Notes: generated from the letters alone by a model not told the origin. A DNA stretch of 64,000 bases from Shinella lacus (GCF_010994755.1 NZ_WHSB02000007.1:186001-250000); one strand, 5' to 3'. Numbered from the stretch's first letter, positions 52,825 to 63,188 are shown. Program-made: numbers and translations.

Positions 52825-54062
52825 GGCTCGTCGCCATGGGGGGCGTGCAGCCGGGACAGCACGTCGAGAAGGCGCGCGCCGTATCTGTCGACGGTGTGGC
52901 TGGCCGCCGTGCGGCGTGCATTGGCCGACATGGTTGCGCGGACGTCCTCGTTGTCGGCGAGGTAGCGCACGGCATCGACGATCGCCTGCGGGTCGCGCTC
53001 CGGCACGATCAGGCCCTCGACGCCATGCCGCACGACGCTGCCCGTGCTGTAGGTGGTGATGACCGGAAGGCCGGACGCCAGCGCCTCGTAGATGACGGTG
53101 GCCGACCCCTCGCAAAGCGAGGGCAGCAGGAAGACATCCGCCCAGCGGTACTCCCCGGCGATCTCGGCGCGCGGCACGATGCCCCTGAGCTCGATCGACC
53201 GGCTCATCCGGCGGCGAACCGGCTCGGGCAGCCGGTGGGGGCCGGCCATGCGCATGCGCACGGCAGTGCCGAGGCGCTCGGCGGCTTGCAGCACATAGGG
53301 CGAGCCCTTGCGCAGGCCCACCTCTCCGATCGTCAGGACGTGCAGCGGGCCTGGTGCGCGGGGCGTCGGATCGGAGCGGTCCTTCGCGTCGACGCCGTAG
53401 GGCACGACGACGCAGCGTTCCGCCGGCCCACCCTCGGCGATGACATGGTCGCGGACGAAATCGGACGGGCAGACGATGCAGTCCGCCAGCGCCCATTCGG
53501 CGCGTTCGCGCGCCGCGAAGGTTTCGGCATGCGGGTTCTTCGCCGGCGGGCCGGCCCAGTCGGGAAAACGCCCCATCTCTTCGGCGAGGATGGCCTCCAG
53601 CACGGCGCGAGGCGCCACCATCTGCTCGACGGCGACCCAGAGGCCCTGCTTCTTGGCGGCGCGCATCTGTTCCAGCGCGTCGCCGCTATAGGCATAGAGG
53701 CCGGCGGCGTTGTGAAAACCACGGGCCGCGACGAGCGTCGAGAAGCGGCTGCCGGCCCACACGGCATGGGACATTTCTCCGGCCTGGTCCTCCATGCGCA
53801 GGCGCCGGATGGCGGAGCGCACGCCGAAGAGCGGAAAATCCGTGATCAGTTCCGGCGGAACCCCATTTGGCACGCGCCCGACCAGCCGCCGCACCGGCCG
53901 CGGCAGTATCGATTGGGGCAACCGGTGGAGGAGCGAAGGCCAACTCTTGGTGCCGCAGATATCGGTGAAGAAATGGCCGAGCCGGCCTTCCTTCGCCAGG
54001 ATGCGGGCGACGGCATAGTGCATGCGGGCGCCGAGCTGGCTGACGACGACGGTGTCGGTCAT
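52821..54062 (-). CDS. Glycosyltransferase family 4 (GT4-2)
   Basis: 413-aa GT-B transferase. N-terminal VVVSQLGARMHYAVARILAKEGRLGHFFTDICG; C-terminal domain LTIGEVGLRKGSPYVLQAAERL, FLLPSLCEGSATVIYEALASGLPVITT (donor-binding E-x7-E motif). Overlaps the genes on both sides by 4 nt, a tight operon. Sugar specificity not readable. Confidence 0.9.
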   Translation of the reverse strand: MTDTVVVSQLGARMHYAVARILAKEGRLGHFFTDICGTKSWPSLLHRLPQSILPRPVRRLVGRVPNGVPPELITDFPLFGVRSAIRRLRMEDQAGEMSHAVWAGSRFSTLVAARGFHNAAGLYAYSGDALEQMRAAKKQGLWVAVEQMVAPRAVLEAILAEEMGRFPDWAGPPAKNPHAETFAARERAEWALADCIVCPSDFVRDHVIAEGGPAERCVVVPYGVDAKDRSDPTPRAPGPLHVLTIGEVGLRKGSPYVLQAAERLGTAVRMRMAGPHRLPEPVRRRMSRSIELRGIVPRAEIAGEYRWADVFLLPSLCEGSATVIYEALASGLPVITTYSTGSVVRHGVEGLIVPERDPQAIVDAVRYLADNEDVRATMSANARRTAASHTVDRYGARLLDVLSRLHAPHGDEP

Positions 54063-55321
54063 GACGTCTCCTGCTCCAGCAGGACGGCGCGGGCCGGCGC
54101 GGGCGTGGTCTCGGCGAGATCCCGCAGCAGCACGCGCCAGGTGGCGAGCGCGCGGTCATAGGCGTAGTCGGCTTCGAGCACGGCCCTCGCGGTCTCGCCC
54201 ATCGCGACGACCCTTTCCGGCGATGCCGCCAGCTCGGCGATCGTGCGGGCGAGCCTTTCGGCCTCGCCGATCGCGATGTTCACCCCGCAACCCTCGGCAT
54301 CGATGACGGCCGCGACGCTGCCTTTCGGATCGCCGATGAAGAGCGTCGGCCTGCCGGCGGCGAGGATGCCGTAGAACTTGCTCGGGATGATGCAATGTTC
54401 GAGGCGCGGTAGCAGGGAGACGACGTGCAGATCCGGCACGCCAAGACTTTCGGCAAGCTGTTCGGCCGGTTGCAGCGGCTTGAAGGCGACATTGGCGAGG
54501 CCGCGTTCGCGCACGGCACCCTGGACGGAGGCGAGCTTGTGGCCGCCGCCGACCATCAGGAAGCGGATGTCCTGCCGGTCCTGCAAAAGGGTCGCGGCCT
54601 CGATCAGCGTGGCGAATTCATGGGCGCGGCCAAAATTGCCGGAATAACCGACGACGAATTTATGGGTGTAGTCCCAGGCGGCGCGAAGGGGGTTTTCGTC
54701 GCGCGGCACAGGGCGGATCTCGGCGGCATCGGACCAGTGGTGCAACACGCGCATGCGATCTGCCGGTGCGCCGCGCGCGAGCAGGTAATCCGCCATCCGC
54801 TCCGTCGGGCAGATCGTGAGGCGCGCGCGGGCGACCGACCGGTCGCGCAGCCAGGCGGCGATCCGCCCGAGCACGGGCGCCCTTCTGAAGAGGCCGAGTT
54901 CGATGGCGGTTTCGGGAAAGAGGTCCATGACCCAGTTGACCATCTCGCCGCCGCGTAGCCGGATGGGCAGCGCGCAGCCGAGCGAAATGAGCGGCGGATC
55001 GGTGCAGACCACCACCACGTCGCCGCGCCGGACATTGCGGATGAGCCAGCCGAAGGCCGCGAGGTGGAAGGAGAGGTAGTCGATGGCGCGGCCGGGCAGG
55101 GTGCCGCGGCCGAAGCGCGAGGTGGAAAGCCTGACGACATCCACGCCGGAGCAGGTTTCCCGCCCGGCGAGGGGAACGTCGGCCTGGTCATGGCGGGTGC
55201 GGCTCGCGACGACCGCGACCTCGCCGCCCTGCCGCGCCAGGCCGAAAGCGAGCGCCGATACCATGCGGCTCGTCGCCGACTGGTCGGGATGGAAATATCG
55301 ATTGACGAAGATCGTCCGCAT
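54059..55321 (-). CDS. Glycosyltransferase family 4 (GT4-3, WcaI/fucose-type)
   Basis: 420-aa GT-B transferase, first gene of the leftward glycosyltransferase operon. N-terminal [29 protein letters not shown], donor domain [15 protein letters not shown]. The N-terminal HPDQSATS motif and length resemble WcaI-type transferases of colanic acid synthesis. The divergent spacer to gmd (55322-55612) holds a GGGGG / CCCCC hairpin (55400-55416) but no clear promoter. Confidence 0.9.
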   Translation of the reverse strand: MRTIFVNRYFHPDQSATSRMVSALAFGLARQGGEVAVVASRTRHDQADVPLAGRETCSGVDVVRLSTSRFGRGTLPGRAIDYLSFHLAAFGWLIRNVRRGDVVVVCTDPPLISLGCALPIRLRGGEMVNWVMDLFPETAIELGLFRRAPVLGRIAAWLRDRSVARARLTICPTERMADYLLARGAPADRMRVLHHWSDAAEIRPVPRDENPLRAAWDYTHKFVVGYSGNFGRAHEFATLIEAATLLQDRQDIRFLMVGGGHKLASVQGAVRERGLANVAFKPLQPAEQLAESLGVPDLHVVSLLPRLEHCIIPSKFYGILAAGRPTLFIGDPKGSVAAVIDAEGCGVNIAIGEAERLARTIAELAASPERVVAMGETARAVLEADYAYDRALATWRVLLRDLAETTPAPARAVLLEQETS

Positions 55322-55612
55322 GAGCCCCCCGGGATCACAATTCCTGCGGGTTACGATCCTGCAATACGCGGACGGGCGGCAAGTTCTCCAAAGGCGCTAG
55401 GGGGTATTTTGCCCCCGCACCCGGCCTACGCCTTCCGACGAGGGTGGCTAGACCTTCGTCGGGCGGAGGTGCGGCCTCGTCCGATCCGGAGAAAGCGAGA
55501 CGATCCCCGTCCCCCGAACGGCCACCTTGCCGCGCGGACCGCGTCATCGCTAACTCACGAGACGACGGGCAGCGAAGAATTGTGCCCGCATGCCCCTCCT
55601 GCGAGAGCGACA

Positions 55613-56683
55613 ATGCCTGAAAAAACAGCCTTGATCATCGGCGTGACGGGCCAGGACGGCTCCTACCTGACCGAGCTTCTGCTTTCCAAGGGATATCGGG
55701 TGCACGGCCTCAAGCGCCGCTCGTCCTCCTTCAATACGGCCCGCATCGATCATCTCTATGTCGATCCGCGGTCACCCGGGGTGCGCTTCCACCTGCATTT
55801 CGGCGACCTGACCGATGCGACGAACCTCTGCCGGGTTATCCAGGAGGTCCAGCCGGACGAGATCTACAATCTCGGCGCCCAGAGCCATGTGCAGGTAAGT
55901 TTCGAGACGCCGGAATATACCGCCAATACCGACGCGCTCGGCACTCTGCGGCTTCTGGAGGCCATGCGGCTCTTGAAGGTCGGCGAACAATGCCGCTTCT
56001 ACCAGGCATCGACCTCGGAACTCTTCGGCGGCATCAAGGAAACGCCGCAACGGGAGGGAACGCCGTTCCATCCGCGCAGCCCCTATGCCGCCGCGAAACT
56101 CTACGCCTACTGGATGACGGTCAACTACCGTGAGGCCTACGGCTTCCACGCGTCGAACGGCATCCTCTTCAACCATGAAAGCCCGCGCAGGGGCGAAACC
56201 TTCGTCACACGCAAGATCACCCGGGCGGTCGCGGCTATCGAATGGGGGCTGCAGGACAAGCTCTATCTCGGCAATCTCGATGCGAAGCGCGACTGGGGGC
56301 ATGCACGTGACTATGTGGAGGGCATGTGGCGGATCGTGCAGCAGGACGTGCCGGACGACTACGTGCTGGCCACGGGAGAGGCCCATACGGTGCGGGAATT
56401 CGTCGAGTGCGCCTTCGATGTGGTGGGAAAATCCATCGAATGGGACGGCGTGGGTGTCGACGAGGTCGGTTACGAGCGCAAGAGCGGCAAGCCGCTCATC
56501 CAGATCGACCCCCGTTATTTCCGCCCCGCGGAGGTCGATATCCTGCTTGGCGATGCGAGCAAGGCGCGCGAGCGGCTCGGCTGGCGCCAGACGGTGACCT
56601 TCGGCGAGCTCGTCTCGGAGATGGTCGAATCGGACCTGCGGGTGATCACCAAGGAGGAGGGGCGAAATGATCTCCACGGCTGA
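55613..56683 (+). CDS. gmd: GDP-mannose 4,6-dehydratase
   Basis: 356-aa NADP-dependent SDR enzyme making GDP-4-keto-6-deoxymannose, first step to GDP-L-fucose. Nucleotide motif [17 protein letters not shown] near the N-terminus; the specific [18 protein letters not shown]; substrate site QASTSELFG; catalytic YxxxK in [28 protein letters not shown]. Start [10 protein letters not shown]; a longer frame upstream to 55064 opposes the GT4 gene and is rejected. Overlaps fcl by 17 nt. Confidence 0.97.
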   Translation: MPEKTALIIGVTGQDGSYLTELLLSKGYRVHGLKRRSSSFNTARIDHLYVDPRSPGVRFHLHFGDLTDATNLCRVIQEVQPDEIYNLGAQSHVQVSFETPEYTANTDALGTLRLLEAMRLLKVGEQCRFYQASTSELFGGIKETPQREGTPFHPRSPYAAAKLYAYWMTVNYREAYGFHASNGILFNHESPRRGETFVTRKITRAVAAIEWGLQDKLYLGNLDAKRDWGHARDYVEGMWRIVQQDVPDDYVLATGEAHTVREFVECAFDVVGKSIEWDGVGVDEVGYERKSGKPLIQIDPRYFRPAEVDILLGDASKARERLGWRQTVTFGELVSEMVESDLRVITKEEGRNDLHG

Positions 56684-57656
56684 AGACGACACGGTATCCT
56701 ACGACCTGCGTGGCAAGCGGGTCTGGGTGGCCGGGCATTCCGGAATGGTCGGCTCGGCGCTCATGCGCCGGCTGAAACGGGAGCGCTGCGACATCCAGAC
56801 GGTGACGCGCGAGGACCTTGACCTCACGCGCCAGTCCGATACGGAAGCCTGGATGCGCAAGGCGCGGCCGGAGGCGATCTTCATCGCCGCCGCAAGGGTC
56901 GGCGGCATCGGCGCCAATGCGCGCTACCCGGCGGAGTTTCTCGCCGAAAACGCCCTCATCCTCCTCAACATCATCAAGACGGCCTCCGAACTCGGCGTCG
57001 AAAAGCTGCTTTGCCTCGGATCGAGCTGCATCTACCCCAAACATGCCGAGCAGCCGATCACCGAGGACGCCTTGCTGACCGGCAGCCTGGAGCCGACCAA
57101 CGAGGCCTATGCCATCGCCAAGATCGCCGGCATAAAGCTCGCCAGCGCCTATGCCGAGCAGCATGGCTGTCGCTTCATTTCGGTGATGCCGACGAACCTC
57201 TACGGCCAGAACGACAATTTCGACCTCGACCATTCGCATGTCATCCCGGCGCTAATCCGCAAGATGCACGATGCGCGGGTCAGTCATCGCGACAGCGTCG
57301 TGGTCTGGGGCACGGGCACGCCGAAGCGGGAGTTCCTGCATGTCGACGACCTCGCCGACGCCTGCGTCTTCCTGATGAAGGGATATGAAAGTCCCAAACT
57401 GATCAATATCGGCTCGGGCGAGGAGATCAGCATCGGCGAACTCGCCTTCCTGATCGCCGACGTCATCGATTTTCGCGGCCGCATCGTCTTCGATGCCTTC
57501 AAGCCGGATGGCGCGCCTCGCAAGCTCCTGGACAGCTCCCGCCTTCACCGGCTCGGCTGGTCGCACAAGATCGCGCTTCGCGCCGGCATCGAGGAACTCT
57601 ATCATCGCTGGAGGACATCGGGCCGCAACAGCCTGGTCAAGCAGCACCATCCGTAG
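56667..57656 (+). CDS. fcl: GDP-L-fucose synthase
   Basis: 329-aa SDR epimerase/reductase converting the Gmd product to GDP-L-fucose. N-terminal [18 protein letters not shown], the conserved [11 protein letters not shown], the catalytic [13 protein letters not shown] and YAIAKIAG (YxxxK), and [19 protein letters not shown] lies inside the gmd 3' end, 8 nt before its ATG, giving a 17-nt overlap and translational coupling. Converges with the sensor gene stop at 57659. Confidence 0.97.
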   Translation: MISTAEDDTVSYDLRGKRVWVAGHSGMVGSALMRRLKRERCDIQTVTREDLDLTRQSDTEAWMRKARPEAIFIAAARVGGIGANARYPAEFLAENALILLNIIKTASELGVEKLLCLGSSCIYPKHAEQPITEDALLTGSLEPTNEAYAIAKIAGIKLASAYAEQHGCRFISVMPTNLYGQNDNFDLDHSHVIPALIRKMHDARVSHRDSVVVWGTGTPKREFLHVDDLADACVFLMKGYESPKLINIGSGEEISIGELAFLIADVIDFRGRIVFDAFKPDGAPRKLLDSSRLHRLGWSHKIALRAGIEELYHRWRTSGRNSLVKQHHP

Positions 57657-57658
57657 GT

Positions 57659-60600
57659 TCAGCCCGCGCCGCCGCCTTCCGCCGCCGCCATCAGGCGGGC
57701 GAGCGCCGGCAGCGAGCCGGCGCCCATACGCTTCATGATCGCGGCGCGGTGCGCCTCGACGGTGCGCTGGCTGAGATCCAGATCCTGGGCGATCACCTTG
57801 CTGGACTGACCGGCCAGCACCCGTTCGAGAATTTCCCGCTGGCGGCCGGTCAGCGCCGCCAAGCGGTCCTTCGCCAACCGTTGCCAGACGCCGCGTTTGC
57901 CCACGTCGCGATTGCGCTCCAGCGCCGCGGCCACGGAGGCCAGCAGGTCGGACGGGCCGATCGGCTTCTCGATAAAATCGGAGGCGCCGGCCTTCATGGC
58001 CTGCACGGCCGTGGAGACGTCGCCCGCGCCGGTGATCATGATGATCGGCAATGTGATGCCCTTGCCGCGCAGGGTTTCCAGCACCTTTAGGCCGCTCATG
58101 CCCGGCAGGTTGACGTCCATCAGCACGCATCCCGGTTCCTTGTCTTCAAAAGCGGTGAGAAAGGCCTCGCCGCTTGCGAAGGTCCGCACGGGCCGTTGAT
58201 GGGCTTCGAACGTCTCGCGCAGCACCTCGCGCATCATGCGGTCGTCGTCGACGATGAAGATCTCCGGTCCGTCGGACAGGGATGGCGGCGGCGCGTCGGG
58301 CCGGTCGTCATCGAGCCCCGCATTCGAGCGCAGCAGCAGCTGGATCGCCTTCAAGAGGTCGTCGAGGCTCACCGGCTTCGGCATATGCAGGCAATCTTCG
58401 GCCGAGAGAAGGCGCAATGTCTCCGCCGAAATGTCGCCGGTCAGCACGATCGCGGGTACATCGTCGCCGAGGATGGAGCGAAGGTGTTTTGTCACCTCGA
58501 TGCCGTTCTTGTCGTGCGGCAGGTTGTTGTCGGCCAGGATGAGAGTCGGCACCACCGCACCGCTCGCCACAAGCTCGATCGCGGTCTCGCCGCTCTCCGC
58601 CACATGGACGAGGTGCTGTTCGTCGCGCAGCGCAATCTCGATGAGGCTGCGAACCTTCGGGTCGTCCTCCACGACAAGGACGGTGCCGCGCACCGGGGGC
58701 GGCGGCGGGCTTTCGCTGATGAAGGCGGGCTTGTCCCTGTGCGGATCTTCGCGGCCGAGTGCCACATGGATCGAGAAGACCGAGCCCTTGCCGGGCACCG
58801 AGCGGACCTGGACCTTGTGGCCGAGCAGCAGGCTGAGGCGCCGCACGATCGACAGGCCGAGCCCGAGGCCGAGCTCATCCTCGGTCGTTTCGTTATAGGC
58901 CTGGTGGTACTCGTCGAAAATCGACTGGAGCTCGTGGGAGGGAATGCCGACGCCGCTATCCCAGACCTCGATGGCCAGCGCATCGCCATGGCGCCGGCAC
59001 CCCAGAAGGATCCTGCCCTTCTTGGTGTATTTGACGGCATTGGCCAGAAGATTGCGGACGATCTGTTCCAGCAGGCGCGGATCGGTCCGGATCGGGAGCG
59101 TGCAGGGAACGAAGTGGAGCGACAGGTCCTTCTCGATCGCGCTGTAGCTGAATTCCTCATGCAGTCGCTCCAGCACGTCGTTGACGCTGCATGTCACGAT
59201 GCGCGGATAGACTGTGCCGGCCTCGATCTGGTTGATGTCGAGCAAGGCGTTGAGCATGGCCGACATCGAGCCGAGCGTATCGCGAAAACTCCGCACCAGC
59301 CGCTGCGCCTTTTCGCCCTCGACCGATTTTTCTAGCAGGCCCTGGAGCAATGCCAAGGATTGCAGGGGCTGGCGCAGGTCGTGGCTTGCCGTGGCGAGGA
59401 AGCGGGATTTCGCCGCATTGGCCCGCTCGGCGGTGTGTTTTGCCCGATCGAGCGCGTCGGTGGCGTGGTGCTGGGTGGTGATATCGGCGAAGGTGATGAC
59501 CACGCCTTCCGTGTCGCCCTCCTGGGTTCGGTAGGGCATGATGCGGCGCAGATACCAGGTGCCGCTGGTCGTTCTTACCTCGCGCTCCTTGCTGGTGCTG
59601 CCCTTCAGCACGGCGGCGGCGTCGCTGAGCAGCGTCGAATCCGGCACGCGCGAATTGAGGTCGCCGAGCGGCCGGCCGATATCGCCGACCAGCACGTTGA
59701 AGATCGCGCGGGTCGCCGGCGTGAAGTAGCGGATGCGCAATTCCAGATCGAGGAAGATCGTCGCGACATCGGTGCTGTAGAGCACGTTTTCCAGATCATT
59801 CGCCGTGGCGCGCTGCCGCTCCAGCGCCTCCTGGAGCTGGATGTTGAGCGCGGTGAGCTCCTCGTTCAGCGACTGGAGTTCCTCCTTCGAGGTGAGAAGC
59901 TCCTCGTTTGCGGATTGGTATTCCTCGTTGAGCGAAAGCGTCTCCGCATTGATTGCCTTCTGCTCCTCCGCCGCGTTTTCCAGGTCGCGGATCGCCGCCT
60001 GGAGTTCCGTCCGGGTGGCCGCCAGTTCGCGCTCCAGCGCGCGCGAGCGGGGATCGTCCGGCAGGTCCGTGGTGTCGGTGGCCGGCGCTTCCCGCGCCAC
60101 GTCGAAGAAGCTGACGAGAAACAGGTCCTCGCCGTCGCTGGTGACGGGCTGCACGACGATATCGTAGCGCGACAGGGTGTCGTCCGCATCGTGGTAAAGG
60201 CCGGCGGCGACGGTGCGCACCTTTTCCTGCAAGGCACGGTGCAGCGCCGAGCGCAGTTTCGTGTGAATGCTGCGCGGGGTGATCGTGAAGAGATCCTGGG
60301 TCGGATAGCCGGGCGCGATACGCAGGTAGCGCTGCACGGGGCCGAGCGAATAGAGATATTCATATTTCCGGTTGATCAGCACCGTGGCGGGCGCATAGGC
60401 GTCAAGGATCGTGCGGCGGCTGAGGTCGGCAAGTGCGGCCTGGCGGTTCGGGAACTGCGCCTGTCCCTGCTGCGCGCGTGCCCGCACCGTGTCGAAGGCG
60501 TTGATGGCGAAGCCGTAGCGGCCGCGTTGTCCCTGGCGCCGGAAGATCTTCGCGGCCTTGTCGATGATGTCGAAGCGGCTTGCCCCGCTGCCGACCGTCT

Positions 60601-61984
60601 CGGTGCTTCCGAGCAGCAGGATGCCGTTTTCATTGAGTGCGAAATGGCAGAGCGCGATGACCTTGGCCTGCGCTTCCGGCCCGAGATAGATGAGAAGATT
60701 GCGGCAGGAGATGAGGTCGATGTTAGAGAAGGGCGGGTCGGTCAGGATGTTCTGCACCGCGAAGATCACCGAGGCGCGCAGCTCCGGACCCACGCGGTAG
60801 CCGTATTCCTCCGCGATGAAGAAACGCTCCAGGCGCTCCTGCGAGACGTCGGCCTCGATCATCTTCGGATAGTTGCCCTCGCGGGCGAAGGCTATGGCTT
60901 CCTCGTCGGCATCGGAGGCGAAGACCTGCAACTTGATCTCCGACTTCGCGTCCGCGATGCATTCCTGCACGAGCATCGCCAGCGAATAGGCTTCCTCGCC
61001 GGTGCTGCATCCGGCAACCCACAGCCGCAGCGTCAGCTCTGGCGGATGATGGCGGATAAGCTGGGGCACGATGGTCGAGCGCAGGCGATCGAAGATCTCG
61101 GGATCGCGGAAGAAGCTCGTGACATTGATGAGGATGTCGGTGGCGAGCTGGGAGAGCTCGAAGGGGTTTTCTTCGAGGATGCCGAGATAGCGCGCCCGGT
61201 CGGACGAAGGGATGCCGGCCATGGCCATGCGCCGCTCCAGCCGCCGGTGGAGCGTGCCCTGCTTGTAGAGCGAAAAGTCCTTGCCGGTCGACTGGCGCAG
61301 GAGGGTGAGGATCGCCTCCATGGCCGCCTGCTTGGAGACGTGTTCCTTGTCCTGCGCGATTGCCGGTGAGGGCGCGCCATGCAGGGCCTGGCCGATGGCC
61401 GAGAGCGGCATGATCTGGTCGGCCATGCCGGAATCGATCACGCTGTTTGGCATGCCTTCGTAGCTGGCCTCGTTCGGATCCTGCACATAGACGCGGCCGC
61501 CCGCCTCGCGAATGAACCGCACGCCGAGACTGCCGTCCGTTCCGGTGCCGGAAAGCACGACCGCGGTCGCGCGTGGCCCGTATTCCGTCGCCAGCGAATG
61601 CAGCAGGAAATCGTAGGGCATGCGCATGCCGTCGCGCTCCGACGGCGTGCTCAGCCGGATCGTGCCGGCATTGACGGCGATATAGCGGCCGGGCGGAATG
61701 ATGAAGAGATGGTCCGGTTCCAGCCGCTGGCCGTCCGCGGCCTCGATCACCGTCATCGGGGTATGGCCGGAGAGCAGGCCCACCAGCATGCTTTCGCGCG
61801 CCGGGTCGAGATGCTGGACGAGGATGTAGGCGTTGCCGCCGCCCGACGGCATGGCGTCGAGGAGGCTCCGGCAGGCGTCGAGCCCTCCGGCCGATGCGCC
61901 GATCGCGACGACGCCCGCGACGGATCTCGCGCCCAGGTCATCCAGTCCCGACGGAGTGCGTGAGGAGGGTCGACTCGAACTCAT
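57659..61984 (-). CDS. CheB-CheR-PAS-histidine kinase-REC-REC-LuxR fusion sensor
   Basis: 1441-aa soluble protein. Order: CheB methylesterase (23-200; Ser31 in GASAGG, Asp150 in GTGTDG), CheR methyltransferase (215-485; SAM site VAGCSTGEEAYSLAM, 323-337), a PAS-like region (525-630), coiled coil (640-735), PAS (735-840), HisKA (His868 in ASHDLRQPL), HATPase (Asn982, DSGVGIP 1009-1015, GLGLGLS 1039-1045), REC1 (1100-1218; Asp1152), REC2 (1240-1360; Asp1290, Lys1340) and a LuxR/FixJ-type HTH (1376-1432). It is a one-chain sensor, relay and DNA-binding output. No TM helix. Diverges from a LuxR regulator. Confidence 0.92.
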   Translation of the reverse strand: MSSSRPSSRTPSGLDDLGARSVAGVVAIGASAGGLDACRSLLDAMPSGGGNAYILVQHLDPARESMLVGLLSGHTPMTVIEAADGQRLEPDHLFIIPPGRYIAVNAGTIRLSTPSERDGMRMPYDFLLHSLATEYGPRATAVVLSGTGTDGSLGVRFIREAGGRVYVQDPNEASYEGMPNSVIDSGMADQIMPLSAIGQALHGAPSPAIAQDKEHVSKQAAMEAILTLLRQSTGKDFSLYKQGTLHRRLERRMAMAGIPSSDRARYLGILEENPFELSQLATDILINVTSFFRDPEIFDRLRSTIVPQLIRHHPPELTLRLWVAGCSTGEEAYSLAMLVQECIADAKSEIKLQVFASDADEEAIAFAREGNYPKMIEADVSQERLERFFIAEEYGYRVGPELRASVIFAVQNILTDPPFSNIDLISCRNLLIYLGPEAQAKVIALCHFALNENGILLLGSTETVGSGASRFDIIDKAAKIFRRQGQRGRYGFAINAFDTVRARAQQGQAQFPNRQAALADLSRRTILDAYAPATVLINRKYEYLYSLGPVQRYLRIAPGYPTQDLFTITPRSIHTKLRSALHRALQEKVRTVAAGLYHDADDTLSRYDIVVQPVTSDGEDLFLVSFFDVAREAPATDTTDLPDDPRSRALERELAATRTELQAAIRDLENAAEEQKAINAETLSLNEEYQSANEELLTSKEELQSLNEELTALNIQLQEALERQRATANDLENVLYSTDVATIFLDLELRIRYFTPATRAIFNVLVGDIGRPLGDLNSRVPDSTLLSDAAAVLKGSTSKEREVRTTSGTWYLRRIMPYRTQEGDTEGVVITFADITTQHHATDALDRAKHTAERANAAKSRFLATASHDLRQPLQSLALLQGLLEKSVEGEKAQRLVRSFRDTLGSMSAMLNALLDINQIEAGTVYPRIVTCSVNDVLERLHEEFSYSAIEKDLSLHFVPCTLPIRTDPRLLEQIVRNLLANAVKYTKKGRILLGCRRHGDALAIEVWDSGVGIPSHELQSIFDEYHQAYNETTEDELGLGLGLSIVRRLSLLLGHKVQVRSVPGKGSVFSIHVALGREDPHRDKPAFISESPPPPPVRGTVLVVEDDPKVRSLIEIALRDEQHLVHVAESGETAIELVASGAVVPTLILADNNLPHDKNGIEVTKHLRSILGDDVPAIVLTGDISAETLRLLSAEDCLHMPKPVSLDDLLKAIQLLLRSNAGLDDDRPDAPPPSLSDGPEIFIVDDDRMMREVLRETFEAHQRPVRTFASGEAFLTAFEDKEPGCVLMDVNLPGMSGLKVLETLRGKGITLPIIMITGAGDVSTAVQAMKAGASDFIEKPIGPSDLLASVAAALERNRDVGKRGVWQRLAKDRLAALTGRQREILERVLAGQSSKVIAQDLDLSQRTVEAHRAAIMKRMGAGSLPALARLMAAAEGGGAG

Positions 61985-62289
61985 GAATGCGATCTCAGGG
62001 ACACTGCAGACATAGGGAGCGTTCGGTACAACTATAGAGAACTGTGATCAGTATATACGCACGTTAAGCGATTGTATAGCCCCTTTTCTACGTATTTTCC
62101 GAATCTGTTCTCAGCTATTTTTTTGATATAATTTAAACCTAACAGAATGCAGCGCCTACCGAAAATGAATATTGTTTTGCGTAGCGTCTTCGGATGTTGC
62201 GGCATCTGGAAGTTGTTTTACTTGGTCGGCGCTTAACTGGCAGGGGACAGTTCTCTTTAGGTAAATTGTAGAGTCCGGAGAATTTTGCT
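61985..62289. other. AT-rich divergent regulatory region
   Basis: 305 nt without a gene, clearly poorer in GC than its surroundings. It holds AT runs (GTATATAC at 62051 region; TTTTTTTGATATAATTTAAA near 62118-62137) and a TATAAT at 62127-62132 facing right without a good -35. It probably carries both divergent promoters and binding sites for an AT-rich-DNA regulator such as a MucR/Ros- or H-NS-like protein, the last an inference. Confidence 0.5.
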
Positions 62290-63039
62290 GTGGCCGAAAT
62301 CGCGGGAATAAACGGATGGAGCTACCGGAAGCCTTCGAATGGCGCAGTCCGGTCGGCAGCTTACAAGTCAGCCAATGCGGCGAAGAGTGCGTTCGGAAGT
62401 ACGCGGGTCCTCGATATCATCGATGAGCGCGCCCTCGACCGGGAATGCCTATCACAAAGCCTTGTATCGCACGGTCTCGATATGACGATCGTGCTTTTCA
62501 ACTCCATCGAGACTTGGATGGCGAAATATGCCGAAGCATCGAGCGGCGTGCTGATCAATGTCGGCAGCCACGATGTCACCGAGCCGCGCATCGAGGAGGA
62601 GATCCGAACGCTCCTCACGCGCTTCCCCGACCTGCCGGTCATCATCCTTTCCGACAGCCATGACCTGCGGCAGGTGCTGACAGCGCTCGAACTCGGCGTC
62701 AGGGGCTTCATCCCCTCGGCCGTCGGCATCGCCGTCTGCGTCAAGGCGATCTCGCTGGCACTTTCGGGCGGCATCTTCATCTCCACCGAAAGCCTGCCGG
62801 AACTGCGCCGGCTGATGTCCGTCGCCGATCAGCAGGAGCGCAAGCGCGCCGAGATCTTCACCTACCGGGAAGAAGATGTCATCGCGATGCTCAAGCTCGG
62901 CAAAGCCAACAAGATCATCGCCTATGAACTCGACCTGCAGGAAAGCACGGTCAAGGTTCATATCCGCAACATCATGAAGAAGCTGAAGGTGCGCAACCGA
63001 ACGGAAGTGATCTTCAAGCTGAACGAACTGTTCGACTGA
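62290..63039 (+). CDS. LuxR-family regulator with degenerate receiver
   Basis: 249-aa NarL/FixJ-type protein. Residues about 38-160 follow the receiver fold (RVLDIIDERALDRECLSQSL), but the phosphoacceptor position is Asn90 (GVLINVG) and the conserved Lys is missing (GFIPSAV), so phosphorylation is unlikely. The C-terminal LuxR HTH (188-249) is intact: FTYREEDVIAMLKLGKANKII, ESTVKVHIRNIMKKLKVRNRTEV. It starts at GTG 62290 with GGAGA 9 nt upstream. Probably linked to the divergent sensor. Confidence 0.85.
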   Translation: MAEIAGINGWSYRKPSNGAVRSAAYKSANAAKSAFGSTRVLDIIDERALDRECLSQSLVSHGLDMTIVLFNSIETWMAKYAEASSGVLINVGSHDVTEPRIEEEIRTLLTRFPDLPVIILSDSHDLRQVLTALELGVRGFIPSAVGIAVCVKAISLALSGGIFISTESLPELRRLMSVADQQERKRAEIFTYREEDVIAMLKLGKANKIIAYELDLQESTVKVHIRNIMKKLKVRNRTEVIFKLNELFD

Positions 63040-63044
63040 GCCCC

Positions 63045-63188
63045 AGGACCAATCAACATTCAGCCCATGCCGGCCTGCAAACGGCGATTTTCCGCGCTTC
63101 CGGTGCTCACGTCCGAAAGTACGCTGCGCTCCGGCTCACGGAAACTCACCATTTTCGGCACGGCCTGAACTGAATCTCGATTGGTCCT
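63045..63188. repeat. 144-bp palindromic intergenic element, copy 3
   Basis: Ends AGGACCAATCA / CGATTGGTCCT, 5 nt after the LuxR stop. Same arms as copies 1 and 2 with a one-base shorter centre. Here the downstream gene is codirectional, so it is not confined to convergent gaps. Confidence 0.9.

Noticed and set aside
55064-55612. 183-codon N-terminal extension of gmd
   Set aside because: Lies opposite the GT4-3 gene start and lacks similarity to Gmd; the family start is at 55613.
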